Assembly: GCA_947359465.1 (NCBI GenBank)
Contig: OX375879.1
Location: 91,624,578-91,688,577 of the forward strand
Source of the DNA: Metellina segmentata
Lineage: Eukaryota; Arthropoda; Arachnida; Araneae; Tetragnathidae
Direction: 5' to 3'
Length of the DNA stretch: 64,000 bases
Shown here piece after piece: positions 30,697-41,819 of the stretch (within the stretch, counting starts at the first letter, position 1; the number at the start of each line of letters is the position of its first letter). The translations under genes were made by a program, and so were the position numbers. The notes beneath the pieces were generated by a model. The model had not been told where the DNA came from. It saw only the letters and a program-made list of their open reading frames with translations, and searched no databases.

Positions 30697-31188
30697 TAGG
30701 GATGCGACATCGTAAGCAAAACATCGATGTTCAAAATTAAAACATCGATGTTGATAATACATCGCCACAAAAACATCGATGTTTATAAAATCCAGTGTAT
30801 TTAAACTTTTTTTCCCCATTTCTTAAAACTGGTTTAGCAACTAGTAATGCTGCATCGACAGCAAAACATCGATGTTTTGAACATCGAAGTTGATAATGCA
30901 TAGCCCCAAACTATCGATGTTTTTAAAATTCAGTGTATTTAAACTTTTTTCCCCCATTTATTAAAACTGGTTTAGCAATTAGTGATGCGACATCGGTTCC
31001 AATACATCGATGTTTTTAAAACATCAACATCGATGTCGCATCCCTACTTTTCAGACCCTTCACTCTTGGCCACTTTCAAAAATAAAACATCGACAAGTAT
31101 AAACATCGATGTTACAAAAACATCGACTCCAATACATCGATGTTTTTTCAAAAACATCGATGTTCTGAAGACATCGATGTCGCATCCC
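30697..31188. mobile_element. hAT-like element filled with palindromic ATCGAT motifs
   Basis: Flanked by the 8-bp duplication GTCTGGGA (30689-30696 and 31189-31196). It starts TAGGGATGCGACATCG and ends in the complement GGGATGCGACATCGATG without the terminal TA. At least eleven ATCGATG motifs occur, mostly as the palindrome ACATCGATGT. A unit of about 135 bp is duplicated inside (about 30743-30855 and 30879-30993). No coding frame. Confidence 0.75.
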
Positions 31189-31281
31189 GTCTGGGATCAA
31201 CCGTGGAATGGAAATATCAGAGGACACCATGTAATTTTGAACCATGAGATGATGAAACCCGAAGTATCCCAGGACGACACT

Positions 31282-31608
31282 GCCGACCAACCGGTATAGT
31301 GGTTAAGGTGTTAGCCTTAGGTTCGGAAGGTTCCTGGTTCGAATCCGGGCCCGGGCATGGATGTTTGTAAACGTATGGTGTAGAGGCGGCTGGTGCACCT
31401 TAAATCTGTCGTGGCCGAAAGTCCTCACGTTGGGTTGGCGTGGAAGTTTGGAGAGTGGGGTGCCAGCTCAGGTGTTGCTTCGTCATCTGACCGTGGTTCA
31501 AAATTACGAGGTGTTGTCCTCGGATCTTTCCCTTAAGGGACTGATCCCGGACCGTCGTCAATAACCCGTTGTGTTGCTCTAGTACGACGTTAACTAAAAT
31601 TACCATTA
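31282..31608 (+). repeat. tRNA-derived SINE nested in an older SINE
   Basis: Very close to the copy at 28635. It is flanked by a 14-bp target duplication with one mismatch (CCCAGGACGACACT at 31268-31281 and CCCAGGACGAAACT at 31609-31622). This proves a later insertion into the minus-strand SINE. Confidence 0.9.
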
Positions 31609-31924
31609 CCCAGGACGAAACTACGTAATTTTGAACTACGTTCAGATGACCTGCGCTGGCACCCCAAAGTTCCAATCCAACGTGAGGCCACGACTGATTT
31701 AACGTGCACCATCCCCCCTGTACACAATTGTCCTTGTTTGGATTCGAACACTCAACCCTCCTGTTTCGTTCCGTTGCTCTTCGAACCGGGCTACCGCGGT
31801 CGGTAAAGGTCTTGAAAGGTCAAAGAAATGGAATTTTTACTTGGCATATCCATCTAGAATTATCGAGCTTATTCTCTTTTGTAGGTTTTAGTTTTTGAGG
31901 CTATTGGTACATTTGTGAAACTGA

Positions 31925-32175
31925 TAACGGGGCCCGTGGTAGTCTGGTTCGTAGAGTAACGGATTAGTGACTGGAGAGTTCCGAGTTGAATCCAACCAAA
32001 GAATGTCTTGTAAAAGAGGGCTAGTGCATGTTGAACCTGTCTTGGCTTCAACTGTCCTCACGTTAACTTGGAGTGGGAAATTGGGGTGCCAGTTTTGGTG
32101 TAACCTCGTCATCTTTCCATTCCGGGATTGATCCCGGACCTGCATCGATAGTCCGCTTTGTGGCTGCAGTGTTTT
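31925..32175 (+). repeat. SINE copy, diverged
   Basis: Tail and body blocks of the SINE (GATTGATCCCGGACCTGCAT, TCCTCACGTTAACTTGG) follow a tRNA-like head (GTGGTAGTCTGGTTCG, B-box-like GAGTTGAATCC). Confidence 0.7.
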
Positions 32176-32247
32176 TTATTCAACAACCCACCTTGAACGA
32201 TTTCAGACAGAAAAAAAATTCGTTGGCCCCGAATTAAATTGAATGCT

Positions 32248-32498
32248 GTCGACTGAATTGGGTCTGGTGGTTAAGGTGTTAGCCTCTACATCGGAAGGTT
32301 CCTGGTTCGAATCCGGGTCAGTGCATGGATATATTTTTAAGTGTATGGTGTAGAGGCGGCTGGTGTACCTCAAATCTGTCTTGGCCGAATGTCTTCACGT
32401 TGGGTTGGTGTGGAAGTTTGGAAAGTGGGGTGCCAGGTCAGGTGTTGCCTCGTCATCTGACCGTGGTTAATTAATTACGACGTTAATTAAAATTACCT
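32248..32498 (+). repeat. SINE copy with internal deletion
   Basis: The main-subfamily head (GTGGTTAAGGTGTTAGCCTC, GGTTCGAATCC) and body are followed by a jump from ACCGTGGTTAA directly to the TTACGACGTTAATTAAAATT tail. About 80 bp of the 3' body is missing. Confidence 0.8.
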
Positions 32499-32530
32499 TA
32501 CATTACCGTAGACAGAAATCGATGGTAATT

Positions 32531-32848
32531 GGTAATTTTAGTTAACGTCGTACTACTCAACGGGCTATTGACGACGGTCCGGGATCAGAACCTTAAAGGA
32601 AAGATCCGAGGACAACACCTCGTAATTTTGAACCACGGTCAGATGACGAAGCAACACCTGAGCTGGCACCCCATTCTCCAAACTTCCACACCAACCCAAC
32701 GTGAGGACTTTCGGCCGCGACAGATTTAAGGTGCACCAGCCGCCTCTACTCCATACGCTTACAAACATCCATGCCCGTACCCGGATTCGAATCAGGAACC
32801 TTCCGATCTGGAGGCTAACACATTAACCACTATACCGGTTGGTCGGCC
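32531..32848 (-). repeat. tRNA-derived SINE, full-length copy
   Basis: A minus-strand copy closely matching 28635, with head GGCCGACCAACCGGTATAGT at the right end and tail at the left. Confidence 0.88.
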
Positions 32849-32978
32849 ATCAAGGGATGAATACAGACATGAACGGGAAATCAACTGCCGAAAAAACACT
32901 ATAACTTTGCAATTTCCATTTTTATTAATTGTCTGTAACTTTGTTTTTTGTATGACATTAATTTAAAACCGTACTCAC

Positions 32979-33017
32979 CTATGACATTTCGCTTGTGTTG
33001 TCCTGGATATCCATCGT
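32979..33017 (-). CDS. Speculative 39-nt microexon
   Basis: On the minus strand a pyrimidine-rich acceptor (TGCAATTTCTGCTTAG) is followed 39 bases later by a consensus donor (ATAG then GTGAGTAC). One phase reads DGYPGQHKRNVI. Strong sites on both sides are unusual in this AT-rich DNA, but no partner exon was established, so this may be chance. Confidence 0.15.
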   Translation of the reverse strand, partial: TMDIQDNTSEMS

Positions 33018-33019
33018 CT

Positions 33020-34575
33020 AAGCAGAAATTGCAGTTCAGATATTTATTTAAAACAAAATTCTGTTTTATCAACCATTGCAATCACGTTTGTTTTCGAAAT
33101 TTTCATTTGTTTCACCAACCATTACAAAAACTTGTCAACTTCCAGTCGTCGTCCGCTTTTTGGCGCATGAAACTTTCATCTTTACACGTAGTGTCTGTAG
33201 CATCATTGCGGAAACATTTCTTCACTGCGTTATTGTTTGCGCTGCTACCTGCTCAGTACTCGATGCCACTTCCATTTTATGAATAAATTAAAATCTGCAC
33301 CTCCTGGCGCAAAGTTTCAGATTCTCCGGTGTTTAAACGGTAGAATTAAGCACGCATTTGAAATATTGCCTTGATGAAGTCTAGTGTGCTTTGGTACACC
33401 AGGGATTAAAAATTCCTGGTTTAAATCCGATCTTTAAATAAATGAGGCGTTCAGAACCAGAATGGATTAAGGCCATTTTATAACATTTTGAGATGAAGTT
33501 TCTTTTCGTGGGTACTTTTTCTATTCGACTGTTCTTTTTCTGCCATCTCCCGGGAACCAATTAGTGACTTGATTCAAAGATGCACTTAAAGGAGTTCGGC
33601 TGAGTGTGTTCGTGTTCGTATATTGAAAATGGAACTAATCCATACTATTTAAAATAGAAAGCAAATTTGTTACAAACACAACATAAAATTTCAACAACCT
33701 GATCGGCCTAACAAATATACAAGTGACTAGAACTCGAAATAACGGGTGCTCCGGAGAACTTGGGCCGAAGGTCTTCTATCTCCTGAAATTTGATCTGGAC
33801 TGAGCGAAATTTTAGTTCGACGTAAGTGATATACGGTGGTGCGTGTGGTATTGGTAAACCAATGAGGATGACTGAATGGGTAGAAAAGGCGGAGTCATAG
33901 ACAAACCCAATTAGTGTTGTATAACAGATGCAAAGAGCGTTAAAGCGAGAGGAATGACTAGAACTTCAACTGAGAAAACTACTCTCGGAATAACAATTCT
34001 CGATCCAAAGTTCACACATACAAATAAAACGGAATTGCCGGATACCGATTGATCTACTCGTACTATAATAAAGTCTGTCAAAGAATATTTGGTATGAATA
34101 ATTCTGAATAAGAACACAAATTCTGAAAATCAAAAAAAGTGATTATCAGTTTGACCAGTAAATGGACTTGTTCCACTCTAGTTCTGAACGCCTTATACCT
34201 GTTATCGTGTGTGTTTCACAATCTTTTGGGTTTCATGGCGCAAGGACTATTTTAGACCAAGCTGCGTCAAACACAAGACAAACGTCAAGAAATGCACAAT
34301 TTACACATAAGGAAAATCTAACTTACACAGGAGAGAAATGCATCCAGTGAGCAATGGAAGGTCTGACGCAAACAGCTCGCTGGGCCATGGTGACCCTAAT
34401 TTTTTTTGGAAATTCTATTAGAAGAAAATGTATTTGTCACGAGTAAATAATTAATAGCTGGTTATTATTTTTGACCGGAAGAATTAAAGCGCATTATTAG
34501 AACTAAACTTACAGCACTTTTATTTTTCTCAAAAATAAATACAAGTAATTTTTAAACACTATTAACCTTCTGAGG
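33020..34575. other. Intergenic, nothing identified
   Basis: Only chance frames and mixed composition; no repeat ends recognised. Confidence 0.45.
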
Positions 34576-34579
34576 GGTA

Positions 34580-34715
34580 GGTATTTTAATTAACGTCGTA
34601 ATGGAGCAACATACCGGGCTATTGAGGACGGTTTAGGATTAATCCCAATGGGAAAGATCAGAGGACAACACCACGTAATTTTTAAACATGGTTAGTCGAC
34701 GAGGTAACACCTGTC
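34580..34715 (-). repeat. SINE 3' fragment
   Basis: A minus-strand tail and part of the body (TTTAATTAACGTCGTAATGG, GAGGTAACACCTG). The head is missing. Confidence 0.7.
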
Positions 34716-35189
34716 CTCTGAGGGGTTCACACTCATATATACGTTCTACAATCTGCAGTCTTCCCTGCCTAATTACCGGTATTGACCTTTTTGACTGACA
34801 GTCTTTCCAGGTTTCTTTGTACCAATAGATGTGGTTACTTAGTCATTACGCGTTTGTCTCTCTCTCTCGTGGTGGAAAAAGTAACACTACAACACTCTAA
34901 AAATAGCGTGACTCTCCAAGGGCTAAAATTGCAAACGAAAGACAAGAACAGCTTTCGTTTCACCTTTTTTAAAATTTTAAATGGGTTTAATGGACAGGAG
35001 TACACTTTTTTTTTTCGAAAGCACTTGTTTTAACTAAAAAATTAAAACTAATAACTCTTTATATCGAAAAATTGGGGTATATGACACTTTTAACTTGTTA
35101 TGTTATGCTACTTTGCTTTTTTTTTTACTTTATTATGCTAACAGTAGAGAAAATCTCAATCGTTTTTTTCAAGCAATTATCCTTTCGTA

Positions 35190-36019
35190 CAGGGTGTACC
35201 AAAAGTTCACATACTCCATGTTTAAAAAATTTATTGATCGTGTTATTTTTTAATTATTGAATTTTATCGTCTGCTATAGTTTTATCGACTCTTTAATTTT
35301 TATCGTTTGATATTCTTCGCACTCATGTGTTGTACGGTAATAAAGTACTACGTGATTTTGTTCTTCATTGCAAGATTAATTTATCACGCATTCAGAGAAT
35401 TGCGCTGTTTGAGGCATATTTTGAACATAAATCATATGAAAGATGTGAAGAATTTTGCCGACATAAATATCCAAATGATGCAATATCGAGTAAAGATACG
35501 CTATCTCAAATTATTCAACGATGTATTGTTATATTAGAAGTGAATGAACAAGACTCTTGGTTCCAACAAGACGTTACAATCTGCCATACAAATTATGAAA
35601 CCATGGGCATGTTTCAAGATTTTTTTGGCGATCGACTATCTCCAGAAACTTTTAAGCCACACCGTTCCCTGATCTGCGCATCCCTGCCTTTTTTTTCTGT
35701 GAGGATATTTAAAGCACAAAGTTTATGAAGAAAATCACCAATTAATAGGTGTTTTGAAAATTGCCATTACTCAAAGGATACAAGAAGTCACTCCCAGCAT
35801 CTTGAAACGCGTTTCTAAAAATATGCGCAAACGACTTCAGCTTTGCCTCCAAGAAAAGGGCGAAAATGTTGAAAATTTACTGTAAGTCCAAATTTTTTTC
35901 TTCCTACATTACGTTAAAAGTGCTTTTCACCATTAGCATAAAAATAATTATTTTAAAGTTTGCTGTTTTTGTATAATAAATTCACGAATCATCAGTACAG
36001 GAACTTTTAATACACCCTG
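35190..36019 (+). mobile_element. Internally deleted mariner-type transposon flanked by TA
   Basis: The ends CAGGGTGTACCAAAAGTTC (left) and CAGGGTGTATTAAAAGTTC (right, complement) match in 17 of 19 positions, and TA flanks each side. The 830-bp body holds the two ends of a transposase without the middle. Confidence 0.87.
35327..35884 (+). pseudogene. mariner-type transposase deletion product
   Basis: It begins with a helix-turn-helix region (RIQRIALFEAYFEHKSYERC, to TLSQIIQRC near 35520). It then jumps to the second catalytic block SWFQQDVTICHTN, where relatives have QQDGATCHT, so this Asp is kept. The third-acid region is degraded (KPHRSLICASLPFF). After a frameshift the C-terminus continues KVYEENHQLIGVLKIAIT... 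to a stop near 35884. The first catalytic Asp and about 100 residues are absent. It is not functional. Confidence 0.78.
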
Positions 36020-36027
36020 TAGAACGG

Positions 36028-36300
36028 TGCCGCGGTAGCCCGGTAGGAGGATTAACGAATTACCAACAGGATAGTTGCGAGTTCGAATCCAAAGACCGTC
36101 GTGTACAAAGAGGGATGGGGTACGTTAAATCTGCGTGGCCTCAAATGTCCTCGAGTTGGCGTAATGTGGAAGATGGAGAGTGCGGTGCCAGATAAGATGT
36201 TAACCTCGGTTCAAAGTTAGGAGGTGTAATCTACGGGATTGATCCTGGAATATCGTAATCCCGTTGTGTTGCAACAGTAGGAAGATAATTAAAATACCTA
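36028..36300 (+). repeat. SINE copy, second subfamily
   Basis: Head GGTGCCGCGGTAGCCCGGTA, B box GAGTTCGAATCC and body blocks (GGCCTCAAATGTCCTCGAG), ending GATAATTAAAATACCTACC. It starts a few bases after the mariner-type element. Confidence 0.75.
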
Positions 36301-36562
36301 CCTACCTAAACTAAAATAGATGCAATTCTAATTAGCCATTGTGTAGCAAAAAACGACGGCAGAATGTTATATCAAAGCTGAATGGATGGTTAAGAAATAT
36401 TTAGCACTCTCGGAAGCGCGAATGAGAAGAAATTTATGTTTTCAAATACATAAAATTACGCTTAGTATTATATAAAAAAAGTTTTGTCGTATCAATTTTT
36501 AAAACACTATAGTTTTACGTACTTTAATAAAAAAAAAAAAAGCCCGGTTTAGTAAATAATTT

Positions 36563-36665
36563 ATTTTAATTAACGTTGCACGGAAGCAGCACAACGGACT
36601 TTTGACGACGGTCTGGGATCATTCTCCCAAGAGAAAGAGCCGAGGACAACACCACGTAATTTTTA
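36563..36665 (-). repeat. SINE 3' fragment
   Basis: A minus-strand tail (TTTAATTAACGTTGCACGG) through AGGACAACACCACGTAATTT. The rest is missing. Confidence 0.7.
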
Positions 36666-36669
36666 CTTG

Positions 36670-38090
36670 ATGGAAAATTAAAAAAACAAACATGAATGAT
36701 CATTTCCACAGCAGAATGATTGTGCTCAACGCAAGACTCATTGACACGCGTTTGTTTACTTCTACAAAACAGTTTTGCAGATTTTTGCATTTCTTGTTGC
36801 ACTTGACCATGTGATTAGACAGGAAAATCAGAGAAGATCGAATGGAGAAAATTTTTTACGGTTTTCCAAATAGGTTTGATCATTTTCAGCTCTGTCCATG
36901 ATTTTTCTGCTTGCGGGCTCAGAGAAATTTCGATTTTCAGAAATAAACACACAGCTAACTTCCGTATTTATTGTTGTAAGTAAGGTCAAAAACATTTCCT
37001 GTGGTGCCCTCAGAAAAGGTCCTAAGGCTGGACAGCACCACACAAAAATTATTCAATACTATAGTATTCTGTGCTGCCATCTACTGCTAGAAAAACCTAT
37101 AGATGCTGTGGGATAAAAAGTGTAATATTGATAAAAAAAATTGAATATATATATATATATATACTAATACTAAAATTTGTATGCTTTATAAATGCTGGGG
37201 ATCGTATCTTCAGGTAGAGAATGCTTGAAAGCTTTTTAGAACTGCTGATTTAATTTTACGAGTGTTGTTAACTGTTGAATTTTAGTCAAATTAAAAGTTT
37301 AAAAGAGTTTTGGAAATTTTGGATTGGCGATAGCATTTTCGTTTTCATCACTCCTTCTCTTTTTAAATTAAAATGGAATTTTAAAATTACTACATTTCTT
37401 AAATATTAGGAGTTATAATTTTATTTAAAATTTAAAAATTAATACATTTTTCAATCGTCAACAGAATTGAAATATGTTTTGCGTGAAAAAAAAATTAGGT
37501 TCACATTTTTCCACAAACTAAATTTCTCATTTTTTATTCGAAATTCAGTGGAGGCAATTTGTGCGTCTCGTACAGTTATAAACAGCGTTGCAGTGACCTA
37601 ATTGACCTTATCGCATTTGAAAGCATGGCGTAATAAAGATTCTACCTTCGGAAACTTACGAAACAATCAACCTGTCTGCCCTCGCAGACATAGCGTGGTC
37701 GATGTTGAATACATCATCCATAGTCTGCTCTAAAAATTCTCCCGCTCAAGTCTGAACGAAATGTTATTGAGTAATTCCGTTTCACGTGCTCTTGTTTACA
37801 AAATAGGGTGAAGGAATGCGTCGCTTTTTTTTTTACTGTTCTTAGCTATAACTACTGTTTCGTCAAGCATAAACTGGCGTTTGTGGAACTTTTTGTAATT
37901 CGTTCGGGCTATTTTACATTTGCTAAGAGTATGTCTACTATATCTGTTAAAACAACTAGTTAGATACTTGAAAAGTTTGAAAAATAGCTTATGTTAAGGG
38001 TTTTACGAGAATTTCAAAATGAAACTTTCCACTGAAACGTAAAAAAAAAAATGCTAAAATTTTTTATTATTCATTTTTTAAGCGATTCTT
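36670..38090. other. Intergenic, nothing identified
   Basis: AT-rich, with an (AT)n run near 37147-37162. No supported gene. Confidence 0.45.
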
Positions 38091-38091
38091 T

Positions 38092-38835
38092 AAATAAATA
38101 TAATCATATAGTAATATAATAAAAAAATTAAAAAAATAAAATTATAAAAAAATAATAAATAATAAAATAATATAAATAAATAATATAAATATAATAATTT
38201 CAAAATAAAAAATTTAATATATTAACATAACTAGAATAATATAAATATAATAATATAAATATATTAATATAAATATATTAATATAAATATATTAATATAA
38301 ATATATTAATATAAATATATTAATATAAATATATTAATATATTAATATAAATATATTAATATAAATATATTAATATAAATATATTAATATAAATATATTA
38401 ATATATTAATATAAATATATTAATATAAATATATTAATATAAATCTGTGCTCAGATGGCAAATTGTTATAATCACTTTTTTAATTTTTCGTGACAGCAAT
38501 TTTAAGACTCAAAATTCAACATATGTTTCGGTGGTTTTTGATTTATTACAATTTTCCCATCTTTGTTTTATCATAAACTGAAAGAAAAAGACTTACGACA
38601 TTTTGCCAGCTTCTAAACATTAACAAAAGAGACTCCAAGATGGGACAGTCCTTTTTTTTTTTGGGAAAAGTGGCAACATTTTGCCCATCTGAGAGCACAG
38701 AAATATAATAATATAAACATAATAACATAAATACAATAATATAAATACAATAATATAAATATAATAATATAAATATAATAATATATAAAGATAATAATAT
38801 AAACATAATAATATAAATATAATAATACAAATATT
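38092..38835. repeat. AT-only tandem repeat, split by a short inverted-repeat element
   Basis: From about 38234 to 38444 a 14-bp unit close to ATATTAATATAAAT repeats in tandem, with looser AT repeats to the left. From 38701 to 38835 similar units (ATAATATAAATACA) continue. The 256 bp between is a separate insertion. Frames read across this satellite are low-complexity Ile/Tyr/Leu and not genes. Confidence 0.85.
38445..38700. mobile_element. 256-bp inverted-repeat element (MITE) inside the AT satellite
   Basis: The ends are CTGTGCTCAGATGGCAAA at the left and, on the other strand, CTGTGCTCTCAGATGGGCAA at the right. AAAT flanks both sides but is uninformative in this AT repeat. No coding frame. 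Confidence 0.6.
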
Positions 38836-39169
38836 ATATAACAATAAATATCTAACATGCATCGCTGTTCTAAAAATCGTAAGGAATATACATTTGTGAG
38901 ATTACTTTTAAAGATTCGTTCATCTATTTAAAAACGTTGATATTTTATACCCATAACTGGGATTTTGAAATACCATACATGGGTTTTGGGTCCCTGTATA
39001 ACACGTAAGTAAAATTCAAATTACTATTGAAAGTTATCTGCTATTTTCAAAATATGAGTGTTTTACAGCAGCCTGAAAAATTACTTTTATTTGCTTGGTT
39101 GCATTTGTATCGAAAACTTCAAAACAGTTTACTTTTCTTTGGTCTCACACTTTTGAGCTTGAGTACACA

Positions 39170-39350
39170 ACATATGGCTGCTTGTGAGGGTCGGGTGTAG
39201 AAGTTTGGATACTGGGGCTGTCATCTCAGGTTTTCGACCTCGTCATTCGAATGTGGTAAAAATTATGTTCTTTCCCTTCGGGATTAATTCCAGACCACCG
39301 CCTACGACCTGTTGTGTTGCTCCTGTGCGACATAAATAAATTTTACTTTA
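39170..39350 (+). repeat. SINE 3' fragment, diverged
   Basis: Body and tail on the plus strand (GAAGTTTGGATACTGGGG, CGACCTCGTCATTCG, CTGTTGTGTTGCTCCTGTGC). Confidence 0.65.
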
Positions 39351-41185
39351 TCGTCGTTCTGGCAACGTTCGTATCTAATTGGCTTTGATCAATCAACTGT
39401 CATACTTCAATTCGAAAATCCTTCTTTGGAATTTTTACTAGCGACGTGCTGCAATCGTAATCGAAAAACAAGGCAATTGAATTCGTAATACGTACAGAAA
39501 ACACGTTCCACCGCACAGAATCTACCACGCAACATGCGTTTAGCTTTACAGAAAATGCCCATCTCATTCAGAAATTTCAATTCCTATTTCTTAAAATGTG
39601 TAATTATTTTTAAAAAATGTCGAAATAATTTTGTTGTGTTCCACCGATTAACGGAACAATAAGTGTAAATAAAATATTTTTCGATAATAAAAGAAAAAAT
39701 ACCAACATCATTATTATGCACTGACACTTTGACTACGAAACTTGAATGAGCCATCTAGAAATAAAAGTTCAAGATCCCGTAACACATTTACATGGACAAT
39801 AGACCCCCAACAAAAATTTTTAAGTTATGATCCGATTGTTATAAAATTTGTAGACTGTCGTCTACTAAATCGCTTTTATATGAAGTTTGATCTAAATAAA
39901 TAGCTTGCGGAAGTTATTACGTAATATGTGTTGAGATGTTTTGTTAAAATGGTAAAAATGATATGTCCTATTTGCATTAATTTTCATGTATTGTCATCAC
40001 TCTAATTTACATATTACAAAGTAAAACCCGCTTGGTAAGTACCCAATTGTAAAATAAAAATAAAATCTACTTTTTAAACCCTTGCAATTTTACGGAACAT
40101 AAAAAAATTAGCAATATTTTAAACTAAAACTAGGAAGCGCGACGAAAGTATCATTTGCACTTAGATATATGGAAGATTTCAGGGATTGTCCACAAATATT
40201 TTTAGAAAATCGAGAAGAAACTAATGCGCAGTTAAAAAGAAACACAATAGGAGAAAAACATATTTTTTATAGCAGACTTACCATACTTATCAACTATATG
40301 CTTTATGCTGTTGTCAATCAAAAATGATCGTAATTTAAACATTATTTTTACTATAATTTAAGGGGATGTTAATTTGTAAACTAACAATAAAAATAGCGAT
40401 TTTGGTGGTTTTGAAGTCTGTATTGTTCCCTTAAGAAAATGAAATATTTCAATTCTTTGTGGGTCACATATTTTAACCAAGAGCCATTAGTTTCCAAGAA
40501 CCATCCGTGTCTATCACTCCTCACTTTCATACAGATCAAGAACACCGATAACAAAACAATACGCTAAATACTCTCTCGCGTTTGTTTCTAGCATACCCGA
40601 GACAGAACAAGCCAGCACTTGACCAATGCCACCTCATTTGAATTGTAAAGATAGTTACATCACTCCCCAAAAGCTTTTGCAAGTTGCCCTGACGCCATCT
40701 CACGCTACAGATCCATGAAAGGAAAGGTGGGATGAATGGTTTTTCATTATTAGAAAGAGCCAGTTCCGTTGGGTTGCCCTTGGAAATGCCGCAATCATTC
40801 AGAAGGTATGCGACCTTTGAGACAAATTCGTGAATGGACCGTTTTGAAAGTGTATTTTGTCTAGTATGCCTTTCCCTTAGTTTTTGAATGGATAGTTGTT
40901 TTCGAAAACGATTGCGAGAAGTGGTGCGATGAGTTCATGGATTGTCATTTACTAAGAAAAAGCTTTGTTTTTCAATTCACAAATTTGTGTTACAAGATCT
41001 CGATAATTTTTGCAGAAGAAAAATGGATTCCAAAGGATACGGGATTGATCTTACAGGCTTGCTTTCATGAAGGTATGTATTTTCCATTTATTTTATTGTT
41101 TTATGGAAATAGACGACAAAACATAATCTCCATGTGTGGCTGTCTTGACGAAGTAATTAGTGATTAGCAGAATTGATCGGATCTA
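39351..41185. other. Intergenic, nothing identified
   Basis: AT-rich; the frame at 40937-41167 has no recognisable motif and I do not call it. Confidence 0.45.
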
Positions 41186-41189
41186 TATG

Positions 41190-41350
41190 GACGAGGTACC
41201 TTGTCATAAGAAGAAAATTGACAAGACCTTGGTCTTGTCTTCCTAAAAAAATTGACAATTTCTTGCTGACAAGAAATCTTGTCAGCATCAGAATTGGTCA
41301 TATCTTGATGGGTAAGATATCTCGTCGAACCCAGCTAGAGGGTTAATTGA
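41190..41350 (+). repeat. Dispersed repeat, copy 1 (partner at 58980-59180)
   Basis: It shares TCTTGATG.G..AGATATCTC.TCGAA followed by a GAG-GTTAATT block with 59125-59175. Repeated GATATCT and GACAAG motifs occur inside. Function and family are unknown. Confidence 0.4.
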
Positions 41351-41509
41351 TGGTTATATGGTGCTCAGCGAGCGGATAACCTTGGGATAAGGCAAGGTTG
41401 ACCTACAGGGCACCTACCTGCTGTCTCATGAACATGTGAGGAAAACTTGCCAGCCTATTCTCGACGAATGATGTCCAAATTTTGTTTTTACACCCTGTGG
41501 TTGGTAGAT

Positions 41510-41610
41510 AGGTAGGTAGTTAATTAACCTCGCAATGGTAATACATGTAAAATGTAATCTGTGGGGTGTTGGCGTCGGTCCGGGATCAATCCAGAAGGAA
41601 AATATCCATC
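41510..41610 (-). repeat. SINE 3' fragment
   Basis: The minus-strand tail, diverged (TTAATTAACCTCGCAATGG) and body (GGCGTCGGTCCGGGATCAAT). Confidence 0.6.
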
Positions 41611-41819
41611 ACAAACCCTGTGAAAAGCGATTCTTGTGCGAATTCGTCAGAATTCCTCGAGCCTTCGCTATATCTGTAGTGACTTCAGCTAGTCGGAGCG
41701 GTGGAGATAAGCTCCAACAAAGAAATGGTACGGCTATCACAGGCAATGCCGCATTTTTAATAGATTGCATCCTAGAGATGCAAACGTTTATGCGACAAAT
41801 AGTGAGTTTTTTGTAGCGG

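Larger units (their letters stand above)
30643..31803 (-). repeat. SINE (second subfamily) split by a hAT element and a younger SINE
   Basis: Minus-strand SINE pieces lie at 30643-30696, 31189-31281 and 31609-31803. The tRNA-like head at the right end (ACCGCGGTAGCCCGGTTCG on the minus strand, B box GAGTGTTCGAATCC) differs from the main subfamily and resembles the plus-strand copy at 36028. Both interruptions have target duplications. Confidence 0.82.

Noticed and set aside
38234..38444. Regular repeats resembling a CRISPR-like array
   Set aside because: The units are contiguous 14-bp AT tandem repeats without spacers, in eukaryotic DNA.
38546..38862. Overlapping minus-strand frames rich in Ile/Tyr/Leu
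   Set aside because: Translation of an AT-only satellite; not protein-coding.
40937..41167. 76-codon frame
   Set aside because: No recognisable domain, and composition similar to chance frames nearby.
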